Shown here piece after piece: positions 15,745 to 23,482 of a DNA stretch of 24,621 nt. The stretch comes from Aminicenans sp964648465 (lineage in GTDB: Bacteria; Acidobacteriota; Aminicenantia; Aminicenantales; Aminicenantaceae), in the NCBI GenBank assembly GCA_964648465.1, contig CAZYMU010000036.1:1-24621 (forward strand), in the 5' to 3' direction. Position 1 is the first letter of the stretch, and each line of letters opens with the position of its first letter. The notes beneath the pieces were generated by a model. It was not told the origin of the DNA and did no database searches. It worked only from the letters and a program-made list of their open reading frames with translations. The translations under genes were made by a program, and so were the position numbers.

Positions 15745-15780
15745 ATGTTGAAATTTCTTAAAGGTTGGAACAAAAAATGA
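15745..15780 (+). CDS. Possible 11-codon leader ORF upstream of amrS
   Basis: ATG at 15745 follows a good ribosome-binding site, AGAAGGA (15734-15740), and encodes MLKFLKGWNKK before a TGA whose first bases overlap the amrS ATG (ATGA, 15777-15780). That arrangement would couple amrS translation to the leader. It is very short and could be fortuitous. A TATAAT (15668-15673) in the same 164-bp gap is a candidate -10 box without a clear -35. Confidence 0.25.
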   Translation: MLKFLKGWNKK

Positions 15781-16787
15781 TCAAGGAAGCTAAACTTTAT
15801 CGCTCTATTGAGAATGGAAATGTCTATTGCTTTCTTTGCAGCCACCGCTGTCGGATTGTGCCTTTAGAATTTGGAATTTGTGGGGTAAGGCAAAATAGAA
15901 AAGGGAAGCTCTATACCCATGTTTATGGAGAGGTTATTGCCGCTCATGTAGATCCTATCGAAAAAAAACCCCTTTATCATTTTTTACCGGGGACATTATC
16001 ATTTTCAATGGCGACAATTGGATGCAATTTTCGATGCCCTTTCTGTCAAAACTGGCAGATATCTCAGACTTCTAAAAGAAATGGTAGTGATTTAACTGGA
16101 CAAAAATTAACTCCTGAAGAAATCGTTTATGCAGCGAAAAGCCATAAATGCAAGAGTATTGCTTACACTTACACCGAACCAACAATATTTTATGAGTATG
16201 CTTATGATACAGCAGTGCTTGCTAAAAAAGAAGGGCTGGCGAATATTTTCGTTACAAATGGCTATATGACTCATGAAGCTCTGGAAGCTATAAATCCTTA
16301 TCTTGATGCATGTAACGTTGACTTAAAATCATTCAGTGAAAAGTTTTACAAAGACATATGTAAAGCACATCTGAAACCTGTTCTTGATTCGATTCGATTG
16401 ATGAAAAAATTGGGGATTTGGGTTGAAGTTACTACTCTTATAGTTCCTGACCTAAATGATTCAGATAAGGAATTAACTCAAATTGCCAAGTTTATAGCCG
16501 AAGTTGATCCGGATATTCCATGGCATATAAGCCGTTTCCATCCTGATTATAATTATACCGAAAGTAATGCCACTCCTCTTGAAACATTAAGAAAAGCTCT
16601 CTCTATCGGGAAGAGAGAAGGCCTTCGTTACATCTACATCGGAAATGTACTCGGAGAATCTGAAGACACTTTATGTCCCAACTGCCATAATATTCTTATT
16701 TTGAGGCATGGATATTCGATTTCTCAAAATAAGATAGAAAATTCTAAGTGTCCACACTGCGGAAGGTCTGTTCCTGGTGTTTTTTAA
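15777..16787 (+). CDS. amrS: AmmeMemoRadiSam-system radical SAM enzyme
   Basis: A 336-aa radical SAM protein. The radical SAM cluster motif CNFRCPFC (83-90) is embedded in MATIGCNFRCPFCQNWQIS. N-terminal Cys residues (C18, C21, C25, C35: CFLC-x3-C, GICGVRQN) match the family's conserved N-terminal block. The C-terminus carries a rubredoxin-like set, CPNC and CPHC (about 306-330). Family members are named for co-occurrence with AMMECR1 and MEMO domains; the reaction is unknown, and neither partner is in this window. The frame is open to a TTG at 15765, but the ATG gives the usual MIKEAKLYR-type N-terminus. It overlaps the archease gene by 11 nt, tying it to the RNA-ligase genes. Confidence 0.9.
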   Translation: MIKEAKLYRSIENGNVYCFLCSHRCRIVPLEFGICGVRQNRKGKLYTHVYGEVIAAHVDPIEKKPLYHFLPGTLSFSMATIGCNFRCPFCQNWQISQTSKRNGSDLTGQKLTPEEIVYAAKSHKCKSIAYTYTEPTIFYEYAYDTAVLAKKEGLANIFVTNGYMTHEALEAINPYLDACNVDLKSFSEKFYKDICKAHLKPVLDSIRLMKKLGIWVEVTTLIVPDLNDSDKELTQIAKFIAEVDPDIPWHISRFHPDYNYTESNATPLETLRKALSIGKREGLRYIYIGNVLGESEDTLCPNCHNILILRHGYSISQNKIENSKCPHCGRSVPGVF

Positions 16788-17211
16788 AGTGCAAAAATAC
16801 AAATTTCTTTCCCATACAGGTGATGTGAAATTTCAGGCTTTTGGAAGGACTCTTGAAGAGGCCTTTTCCAATGCGGCACTGGCTACAATTTCTCTTATGT
16901 GGGATAATAAAAAGATTGAAAAGAGAATAAAGTATCGACTAGAAAAGCAAGGAAGAGACTTGAAACAGCTTCTTGTTGTTTTTTTAGAAGAAATATTATT
17001 TTTGATGGATTCGCAGATGTTCCTTTTACATTCGGCACAGAAAGTTCGAATCGAGAAAAAGGAAAATCAATATTTGTTGGAAGCGTTTTTCTCTGGAGAT
17101 AAATATTCAGATAAATATGAAATTTTTGGAGGGGTTAAAGCCATAACATACAATGAGATGAGAGTAGAATGCAATAGTCATTTCATGGTTCAGGTTGTGG
17201 TTGATGTTTGA
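16777..17211 (+). CDS. Archease (RtcB activator)
   Basis: A 144-aa cytoplasmic protein. The N-terminus KYKFLSHTGDVKFQAFGRTLEEAFSNAA carries the family's metal-binding Asp in HTGD, and the C-terminus ends VQVVVDV with the second conserved acidic residue (D143). Archease speeds guanylylation and turnover of the RNA ligase RtcB, which is encoded 6 bp downstream. It begins with GTG at 16777, which has GGAAGG about 10 nt upstream inside amrS; another GTG at 16789 has no such site. The gene order archease-rtcB is well known; the overlap with amrS is less usual. Confidence 0.92.
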   Translation: MFFKVQKYKFLSHTGDVKFQAFGRTLEEAFSNAALATISLMWDNKKIEKRIKYRLEKQGRDLKQLLVVFLEEILFLMDSQMFLLHSAQKVRIEKKENQYLLEAFFSGDKYSDKYEIFGGVKAITYNEMRVECNSHFMVQVVVDV

Positions 17212-17217
17212 GGTATC

Positions 17218-18642
17218 ATGATAGAGTTAAAAAAAATAAACGATTACACATGGGAAATTCCAAAACATGGTGATATGAACGTCCCCTCAATTGTTTATGC
17301 CTCCGCAAAGCTTTTAGAGAGCATTAAAGGTGATCTGACACTTGAACAGGCAAAGAATATGGCATGTTTAAGAGGCATCCAGAAGGCTGCCTATGTGATG
17401 CCTGATGCGCATCAAGGTTACGGTTTTCCCATAGGAGGTGTAGCTGCTTTTGATCTGGAAGAAGGTATTATTTCCCCGGGGGGTGTGGGTTATGACATTA
17501 ACTGCGGGGTTAGGTTATTAAAGACGGAGTATTTTGAAAAGGATGTCAGGAATAGGATACAAGCACTTTTAGATGAAATGTTCAGAAAAGTGCCGGCTGG
17601 CGTGGGTAAAGGAGGGATCACCTGGCTGAGTCGAAAAGTTCTACATGAGATCTGTGCCAAAGGGGCCGAATGGGCTGTAGCAAAAGGCTATGGGATGAAG
17701 GGAGATTTACAGAGGACAGAAGAAAACGGGAGGATATTAAGTGCAGATCCAAGCTATCTTTCTTCAAGAGCTGTAGAAAGAGGCATTCCTCAACTGGGTA
17801 CTTTAGGGGCTGGAAATCATTTTTTAGAGATACAGAAAGTAACTGAGATTTATGAGTCTCAGACTGCAAAGGTTTTCGGGATACATTCAGAAGGTCAGAT
17901 TTTAGTCATGATTCACTGCGGAAGCCGCGGATTAGGACATCAGGTGGCTTCGGATTATATCAGGCTTATGGAAAATAGGTATGGGACGAAGAATTTGCCG
18001 GATAGGCAATTGATAAATGCGCCTATACGTTCAGAGTTAGGACAGCAGTACTATAAAACAATGAGTGCTGCAGTTAATTTTGCTTTTGCGAACAGACAGA
18101 TGATTGCTCATTTGGTCAGAGAAGTTTTTGCAGGAGTCATGGGAAGTTCTAAGGGGATGGATCAGGTCTATGATGTTTGCCATAATGTGGCTAAATTTGA
18201 GAAACATGTAATTAACGGTGAGGAGAAAGAAGTATGTATTCATAGGAAAGGAGCAACAAGAAGTTTTGGCCCAGGCCGTGAAGAAATTCCTGAGGTTTAC
18301 CGTATTGTAGGGCAGCCAGTATTTATTCCAGGAAGCATGGGAACTTCGTCATATATTCTTGCCGGCACTTCAGAAGCTGAAAAAATGAGTTTTGCTTCCA
18401 CAGCTCATGGTGCAGGCAGGGTTATTTCCAGGCGGGAAGCATTACGTCGTTTTAGGGGAGAGAAAATTAAAAATGATTTGGAGGGAAAAGGAATTTTACT
18501 TAAATCCTCAAGTTGGAAAGGAGTAGCAGAAGAAGCCTCTCAGGCTTATAAGGATGTAAATGAAGTAGTCAGAGTTTCACATCAAGCTGGGATAGGGAAG
18601 TTAGTCGTGCGGGTTGCCCCTGTTGGGGTGATTAAAGGATAA
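17218..18642 (+). CDS. rtcB: RNA-splicing/repair ligase RtcB
   Basis: A 474-aa GTP- and Mn-dependent 3'-phosphate RNA ligase. Visible motifs are MPDAHQGYGFPIGGVAAF (61-78), the metal site GYDINCGVRLL (D93, C96), GAGNHFLEIQ, HCGSRGLGHQ (H233), a HNVAKFEKH segment, RKGATRSFGPGRE, GQPVFIPGSMGTSSYIL and the guanylylated-His motif AHGAGR with H397. No intein is present and the length is normal. It repairs or splices RNA ends carrying 2',3'-cyclic or 3'-phosphates. It is the third gene of amrS-archease-rtcB. After its stop, a weak GGAAA/TTTCC hairpin and pyrimidine-rich run (18655-18690) overlaps the thyX promoter. Confidence 0.97.
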   Translation: MIELKKINDYTWEIPKHGDMNVPSIVYASAKLLESIKGDLTLEQAKNMACLRGIQKAAYVMPDAHQGYGFPIGGVAAFDLEEGIISPGGVGYDINCGVRLLKTEYFEKDVRNRIQALLDEMFRKVPAGVGKGGITWLSRKVLHEICAKGAEWAVAKGYGMKGDLQRTEENGRILSADPSYLSSRAVERGIPQLGTLGAGNHFLEIQKVTEIYESQTAKVFGIHSEGQILVMIHCGSRGLGHQVASDYIRLMENRYGTKNLPDRQLINAPIRSELGQQYYKTMSAAVNFAFANRQMIAHLVREVFAGVMGSSKGMDQVYDVCHNVAKFEKHVINGEEKEVCIHRKGATRSFGPGREEIPEVYRIVGQPVFIPGSMGTSSYILAGTSEAEKMSFASTAHGAGRVISRREALRRFRGEKIKNDLEGKGILLKSSSWKGVAEEASQAYKDVNEVVRVSHQAGIGKLVVRVAPVGVIKG

Positions 18643-18661
18643 AACTCATGTTATGGAAAAG

Positions 18662-18690
18662 TTGACTTTCCCCTTTTCTCTTTTTATTTT
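18662..18690 (+). promoter_or_regulatory. Putative promoter immediately before thyX
   Basis: TTGACT (18662-18667), 17 bases and TATTTT (18685-18690) match sigma70 at 5/6 and 4/6. The predicted start near 18697 leaves only about 3 nt before the thyX ATG (18700), where no Shine-Dalgarno is present. Confidence 0.4.
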
Positions 18691-18699
18691 ATTACAGCA

Positions 18700-20181
18700 A
18701 TGAAGGTTATATTATCCGGCTATAATGTTGATAGTACTGTTATTGAAGAACTGAAAAAAACCAGCCCGCCTCGTGATGATATAACTCCTGAAACACTTTC
18801 TGCTTCTTATGCACGTATTTCCCGGGATCCACGTTCTGTTGATGAGTTGCGGGCTGTTGCTAGAGCAGAGGTCCAAAGGGCAAGAAGGTCAAATCGGACC
18901 ATCATTTTTAAGATGGGACACCATTCTGTGGCAGAACATGCTGTCTTTAACTTTGATATAATCGGTGTGAGCCGATTGGCTATAGAAGAAATTGAGAAAT
19001 TCAGGCTCTGTGCGTTTACAGAAAAATCTCAGCGTTATATCAAGCTTAAAGATGATTTTGTCCTTCCCGAGGAAGTGAAGAAAGCAGGAAAACAGGAACT
19101 TTTTATAGATACAATCAGAGCACAGAATTCTCTTTACCAGAAGCTTTATAAAAGGCTGAAGCCTTATTTTTTTGAAAAAAACATAAAGCTTGCGCACGAT
19201 CCAAAGAAACATTCTATTCTAGAGGGGTGGGCAAAAGAGGACGCTCGTTACTCAGTAAGCCTGGCAACTCAAAGTCAGTTAGGGATGACTGCTAATGCCA
19301 GGAATCTGGAGTTTTTAATTCGCCGTTTTGCCTCAAATAAACTGGCTGAGATTGGAGAATTGAATCATAAGATTTATGAACTTGCAAAAGAAGTTGCTCC
19401 TTCTATTATCCTTTTTACCGAAGGGAATGATTTTGATACCAATACTTATGAGGAATTGAAAGCCAAATCCTTATCTCTCATGGATCCGTTAATTGAGAAA
19501 AAGGATGAACCTGTTTGTCTTGTGGATTTTACTCCTGATGCGGATACTAAGTTAATCGCTGCTCTTTTGCATACTTCCTCATTTCTGCCATTTAGAGAGT
19601 GTATGGAAAAAGCCAGGACGTTTACACCTGAAAAAAATATGGAATATTTGAAAAAAGCACTGAAACATATGGAATTTTATGATGCTGTCCTCAGGGAATT
19701 CGAATATGTTGACCTGACTTATAATTTGATTGTTTCCTCTGCCTGTTTTGCCCAACTAAAGCGCCACAGAATGGCGACACTGACAACCCAGAGCTACAAT
19801 CCAGACTTGGGAGTAACTATTCCTTTCTCTGTTGAGGAAATTGGAGCCGGAAGAGAGTTTATGGATATCATCGAGAAAACAAATGCAGCGTATTCTGTAT
19901 TGAAAGAAAGCTTAGATGTAGGAGCTGAGTATATTTTAACAAATGCTCACAGGAGGCGTGTCCTTCTTAAGGTCAATGCAAGAGAATTATACCATATTTC
20001 AAGACTGAGAGAGGATGCTACTGCTCAATGGGATATCCGGAATACTGCCACAGAAATGAGTAAACTGGCTAAGGAAGTTATGCCCCTGACCTTTCTTCTT
20101 GCAGGAGGAAAAGACATTTATCCGGCAAGATATAAAGACATTTTTGGCAAGCCCCCCAAATTAAAACCACCGGAAATATAG
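18700..20181 (+). CDS. thyX: Double-domain FAD-dependent thymidylate synthase (tandem ThyX)
   Basis: A 493-aa protein, about twice the usual 220-250 aa ThyX, with two ThyX-type domains (about 1-240 and 270-485). ThyX makes dTMP from dUMP using methylene-tetrahydrofolate and FADH2. The N-terminal domain keeps MGHHSVAEHAVFNF (72-85) and SQRY (110-113), but its RHR position reads KFR (100-102), and its NARNLEFLIRRFAS block (199-212) is altered. The C-terminal domain has an intact RHR-x7-S (R355 H356 R357, S365) and NARELYHISRLREDATAQWDIR-type block (426-447), but the GHxSxxEH equivalent is degenerate. The halves therefore look complementary and may form joint active sites. It lacks a Shine-Dalgarno and has its own promoter. 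It converges on purN after 30 bp. Confidence 0.9.
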   Translation: MKVILSGYNVDSTVIEELKKTSPPRDDITPETLSASYARISRDPRSVDELRAVARAEVQRARRSNRTIIFKMGHHSVAEHAVFNFDIIGVSRLAIEEIEKFRLCAFTEKSQRYIKLKDDFVLPEEVKKAGKQELFIDTIRAQNSLYQKLYKRLKPYFFEKNIKLAHDPKKHSILEGWAKEDARYSVSLATQSQLGMTANARNLEFLIRRFASNKLAEIGELNHKIYELAKEVAPSIILFTEGNDFDTNTYEELKAKSLSLMDPLIEKKDEPVCLVDFTPDADTKLIAALLHTSSFLPFRECMEKARTFTPEKNMEYLKKALKHMEFYDAVLREFEYVDLTYNLIVSSACFAQLKRHRMATLTTQSYNPDLGVTIPFSVEEIGAGREFMDIIEKTNAAYSVLKESLDVGAEYILTNAHRRRVLLKVNARELYHISRLREDATAQWDIRNTATEMSKLAKEVMPLTFLLAGGKDIYPARYKDIFGKPPKLKPPEI

Positions 20182-20211
20182 AATTTTTGTATAAATCTTA
20201 AATGCCCAGCT

Positions 20212-20850
20212 TTATTTCTTGATATATACTCGCCTTCCTCTTAATTTCAGTCTACCTTCAAAAAAGAGCCTTACTGCTTCGGGATAGATTTTGTGCTCCT
20301 CTTTCAATATCCTTTCACTCAGAGTTTCCTCTGAGTCATCCTGAAGAACGGGAACTACAGCTTGAAGAATAATAGGTCCCATATCTATGTTTGGAGTTAC
20401 AAAGTGAACAGTAACCCCTGAATATCTTACTCCCCAGTCAATTGCCTTTCTTTGTACATGAAGGCCTGGAAAAGCAGGAAGCAAAGCCGGGTGAATATTC
20501 ATGATCCTGTTATTATATTCCCTGCAGATAAGAGGAGTTAAAATTTTCATGTAGCCTGCCAGGCAGATAAGATCCACTCCCTTTTTATTTATCTCTTTGA
20601 TAATTTCCCTGTCATATTCTTCGTTGGAGCCGAAGTCTTTTGGGTCAAGAAAAAAGGTGTCTAGGTTTCGTTTTTGAGCGATCTTAAGACCAGGGGCATC
20701 TTTCTTATTACTGAAAACGAGGCTGATTTCAGCATTTATTTTTTTTGCAAGGATGGTATCATGAATAGCTTTGAAATTTGATCCCCGGCCGGAAATAAGT
20801 ACTGCAATTCTTCCTTTTTTTTCCTGGCTTCTGAAAAATTCTTTTCTCAA
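20212..20850 (-). CDS. purN: Phosphoribosylglycinamide formyltransferase
   Basis: A 212-aa enzyme of de novo purine synthesis that transfers a formyl group from 10-formyl-tetrahydrofolate to GAR. The N-terminal RIAVLISGRGSNFKAI (14-29) binds GAR phosphate. LAGYMKILTP (97-106) and MNIHPALLPAFPG (117-129) include catalytic N118 and H120, and D156 in TPNIDMGPII completes the triad. The only upstream start is TTG (20850), 6 bp after the purB stop, without a good Shine-Dalgarno; the residues before RIAVLISG form an extra 13-aa tail. Translation may be coupled to purB, so the start is moderately uncertain. Confidence 0.94.
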   Translation of the reverse strand: MRKEFFRSQEKKGRIAVLISGRGSNFKAIHDTILAKKINAEISLVFSNKKDAPGLKIAQKRNLDTFFLDPKDFGSNEEYDREIIKEINKKGVDLICLAGYMKILTPLICREYNNRIMNIHPALLPAFPGLHVQRKAIDWGVRYSGVTVHFVTPNIDMGPIILQAVVPVLQDDSEETLSERILKEEHKIYPEAVRLFFEGRLKLRGRRVYIKK

Positions 20851-20856
20851 TGCTTA

Positions 20857-22155
20857 TTATTCTTCGGCAAAAACCCTGTCATAAATATAGTCTAAGCTTT
20901 TCATATAAGGTTCAAGTGAGAAAAAATCATCAATTTCTTTATGGGTTAAAACCTTGGAAATTTCCTTGTCAGATTGAATGAGGGCTTTAAAATCGAGATG
21001 TTCTTTCCAGGCCTTGAGGCTGTTTCTTTGAACTAGATGGTAGGCATTGTCACGAGTCAGGTTCTTTTTGATGAGGGTAAGAAGAATTTTTTGTGAAAAG
21101 ATAAGGCCTTGCGTTAGATAAATATTTTCTTCCATTTTTTCCGGGAAAACAGTCCAGTTGCTTATAATATCCGTCATTTCTGCCAGGAGAAAGTCCGTGA
21201 GAATAAAGGTATCAGGGAAAATTATTCTTTCTACTGATGAATGTGAAATATCTCTTTCGTGCCAGAGTGGAATATTTTCCAGAGCAGCCTGGAAGTTTGC
21301 TCTTGTTATGCGTGCTAGGCCAGATATTCTCTCTGCGCGAACAGGATTTTTTTTATGGGGCATTGCAGAAGAACCCTTTTGGCCTTTGGTAAAAGGTTCT
21401 TCGAGCTCGAGAACTTCGGTTTTTTGAAGATGACGGATCTCAGTGGCGAATTTATCTAAAGATGAATTAAGGATAGCCAGAGTTGATAGGACTTCAGCAT
21501 GTCTATCGCGTTGAAGAACTTGTGTTGAAACTTTTGCAGGCTCTAGGCCTAATTTTTTCAGGGCATAGAGTTCGACCTTCGGGTCTATATGCATGTAAGT
21601 GCCTACTGCACCAGAGATTCTTCCTGTGCTTATCACCTTTTGAGCATTTGAAATTCTTCTAAGATTTCGTTTGATTTCTTCATACCAGACAAGGAGTTTT
21701 ATGCCGAAGGAGATTGGCTCTGCATGAACTCCATGGGTACGTCCTACCATCACAGTTTTTTTATGACGAATTGCTTCTTTTTTTAAAACTTTTTTTAATT
21801 TTATAAGTTCTTTCTTGATGATTTCTATGGATTCTGTGATAAGAAGAGAAAGGGCAGTATCGACAATATCATATGAAGTAATGCCCATATGTATGAAGCG
21901 GGATTCTTCTCCGATATTTTCTGCCACCGACGAGAGAAAAGCTATTATGTCATGTTTAACAATCTTTTCAATCTCATCGATCCGTTTTACAGAGAAAGCA
22001 GCTTTTTCTTTAATTCGGGTCAGTGTTTCTGAAGGAATTTCTCCTAGTTGGTTCCATGCTTCACAAACAGCAAGCTCAACTTCAAGCCATTTTTGGTACT
22101 TGTTTTGGTCAGACCAAATTGTGCCCATTTCTGGGCGTGTGTAACGCTCGATCAT
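20857..22155 (-). CDS. purB: Adenylosuccinate lyase
   Basis: A 432-aa cytoplasmic enzyme of the fumarase/aspartase superfamily that cleaves SAICAR and adenylosuccinate, serving both IMP and AMP synthesis. The N-terminus is MIERYTRPEMGTIWSDQNKY. MGRTHGVHAEPISFG (136-151) holds the catalytic His, and the flexible signature loop GSSAMPHKKNPV (261-272) holds the catalytic Ser. The frame is open to 22185, but the ATG at 22155 has AAAGGA about 9 nt upstream and gives the normal family N-terminus. It shares a transcript with purN. A near-consensus promoter lies 30-60 bp upstream, back-to-back with the sigma-factor gene. Confidence 0.96.
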   Translation of the reverse strand: MIERYTRPEMGTIWSDQNKYQKWLEVELAVCEAWNQLGEIPSETLTRIKEKAAFSVKRIDEIEKIVKHDIIAFLSSVAENIGEESRFIHMGITSYDIVDTALSLLITESIEIIKKELIKLKKVLKKEAIRHKKTVMVGRTHGVHAEPISFGIKLLVWYEEIKRNLRRISNAQKVISTGRISGAVGTYMHIDPKVELYALKKLGLEPAKVSTQVLQRDRHAEVLSTLAILNSSLDKFATEIRHLQKTEVLELEEPFTKGQKGSSAMPHKKNPVRAERISGLARITRANFQAALENIPLWHERDISHSSVERIIFPDTFILTDFLLAEMTDIISNWTVFPEKMEENIYLTQGLIFSQKILLTLIKKNLTRDNAYHLVQRNSLKAWKEHLDFKALIQSDKEISKVLTHKEIDDFFSLEPYMKSLDYIYDRVFAEE

Positions 22156-22185
22156 TAAAAATTCCTTTAAAAAGACTGCGGCCAA

Positions 22186-22214
22186 ATCATAACAACAACT
22201 CTGAGATATGTCAA
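22186..22214 (-). promoter_or_regulatory. Consensus sigma70-type promoter of purB-purN
   Basis: On the minus strand, TTGACA (22214-22209), 17 bases and TATGAT (22191-22186). The transcription start would be near 22179, giving a 24-nt leader with AAAGGA before the purB ATG. No purine operator or riboswitch fits in so short a leader. Confidence 0.7.
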
Positions 22215-22262
22215 TTTTGGAGGTTGAATATTATTTGTAAATTATTTTGCAAAGAAATTTTG

Positions 22263-22268
22263 TATAAT
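22263..22268 (+). promoter_or_regulatory. Candidate -10 box of the sigma-factor operon, inside an inverted repeat
   Basis: TATAAT (22263-22268) lies 26 nt before the ATG at 22295, without a good -35 box. It overlaps the right arm of a perfect 8-bp inverted repeat, AATATTAT (22227-22234) and ATAATATT (22264-22271). That repeat could be an operator but may be chance in AT-rich DNA. Confidence 0.35.
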
Positions 22269-22294
22269 ATTTGTCAAATAAGAGGATAAAAAGT

Positions 22295-22873
22295 ATGGGA
22301 AAATTCTCTGATGATTGGCTGGTTCAACAAGCTAAACAAGGGAACGTAGATGCTTTTGAAGATTTGGCACGGCGTTACCATGAAAAAATCTATCAAATAA
22401 TTCTAAGTTTGACAAAGAATCATCCTGATGCGGATGATTTAGCCCAGGAGACATTCATGCATGCTTTTAAGTCCCTGAAAGGTTTTAAGCAGAAGTCAAG
22501 TTTTTATACATGGATTTACAGGATTGCGGTAAATTTGACTTTGAATTATTTAAAAAAAAGAAATAAGGAAAGGAACAGGAGAGATGTCTGGAATGAAAAT
22601 TATTCTAATGATGGAAGTTTTAAAGATTCAATTCCACATCCTGTTAAGAATTCCTTGGAAATGGAATTCCGGAAAAAACTGGACATAACAATAAATTCTT
22701 TGCCTTTACCTTATAAAGTTTCTTTCCTCCTCGTTGAATTCCAGGGAATGACTCACAGGCAGGCAGCTTATGTTCTCAAGTGTTCCGAGAATACTGTATC
22801 TTGGAGGATGTACCGTGCAAGGAAAATGCTCCAGGAAAAGCTGAAACCATATTTAGAGAGGGGGATACTATGA
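22295..22873 (+). CDS. ECF-type RNA polymerase sigma factor
   Basis: A 192-aa sigma70-family factor of the RpoE/ECF group. Region 2 covers about 17-85 (DAFEDLARRYHEKIYQIIL, HPDADDLAQETFMHAFKSL, FYTWIYRIAVNLTLNYL) and region 4 about 130-188, with the helix-turn-helix GMTHRQAAYVLKCSENTVSWRMYRAR. A charged linker (KKRNKERNRR) sits between. The frame reaches a TTG at 22271, but that overlaps the -10 box; the ATG at 22295 has AGAGGA (22281-22286) at good spacing. Its stop overlaps the anti-sigma ATG (ATGA, 22870-22873). It is likely held inactive by that partner and released by envelope stress. Confidence 0.93.
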   Translation: MGKFSDDWLVQQAKQGNVDAFEDLARRYHEKIYQIILSLTKNHPDADDLAQETFMHAFKSLKGFKQKSSFYTWIYRIAVNLTLNYLKKRNKERNRRDVWNENYSNDGSFKDSIPHPVKNSLEMEFRKKLDITINSLPLPYKVSFLLVEFQGMTHRQAAYVLKCSENTVSWRMYRARKMLQEKLKPYLERGIL

Positions 22874-23472
22874 AATGTAAAAGGATTGAAAAGTGGATAT
22901 CTGACTCAATAGATAAAGAGTTCTCGGAAAGAAAAAGGAAAGTTCTTGAAAATCATCTGGAAAGCTGTGCTTTGTGCAGGGCATATAAAAATCAGATAGA
23001 AAGAATTCATTCCGAAGTAGCAAAAAAGCAAAAGACCGAAGTCTCTTTGGATTACTTGAACAAATTTTCTGAAAGACTGAAAGCAAACCTTTCCTCTTTG
23101 GGACAAGAGAAGAAGCATATGGTTATTCATTCTTTGGCGCGAAAATGGATTTATGCCGCAGCCAGTACAGCATGTGTTATTTTTATCATAATATTCTTGA
23201 CATTCCATCAGAATAAGCCGCCTCAGGACTGGGGGATGTATGTTTTTTCAATTGGAGAAGGCGTCGGACAAATATTTCAAGAAATCAGTGGGGATTCAGA
23301 CTTGGAAGCTGTGTTTAGTTCGATGATTTTGGTTTCGATAGAACAAAAATTAGAGGAATCAGATTTGGAAGGGAAGCATATCTTTTTCAATGATCCTTTT
23401 TTCTGGGGAACTTTGACAGAAAAGGAGTTAAAATTCATTGAGTCTGAAATAAAAAAAGACATTAAATCTTAG
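22870..23472 (+). CDS. Zinc-finger (zf-HC2) transmembrane anti-sigma factor
   Basis: A 200-aa bitopic inner-membrane protein. The N-terminal ZAS/zf-HC2 motif is C3, H29, C33, C36 (HLESCALC), preceded by amphipathic helix RIEKWISDSIDKEF that would grip the sigma factor. A Lys-rich helical linker (40-90) leads to one membrane helix (about 93-112) and a periplasmic tail of about 88 aa with no recognised domain. The ATG overlaps the sigma stop by ATGA; the longer upstream frame lies inside the sigma gene and is rejected. The next gene, Spy-like, begins 10 bp downstream. Confidence 0.88.
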   Translation: MKCKRIEKWISDSIDKEFSERKRKVLENHLESCALCRAYKNQIERIHSEVAKKQKTEVSLDYLNKFSERLKANLSSLGQEKKHMVIHSLARKWIYAAASTACVIFIIIFLTFHQNKPPQDWGMYVFSIGEGVGQIFQEISGDSDLEAVFSSMILVSIEQKLEESDLEGKHIFFNDPFFWGTLTEKELKFIESEIKKDIKS

Positions 23473-23482
23473 GAGGTATTCG

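Noticed and set aside
18655..18690. Rho-independent terminator after rtcB
   Set aside because: The stem is only about 5 A/T-rich base pairs and the T run is interrupted by C; it is better explained as thyX promoter sequence.
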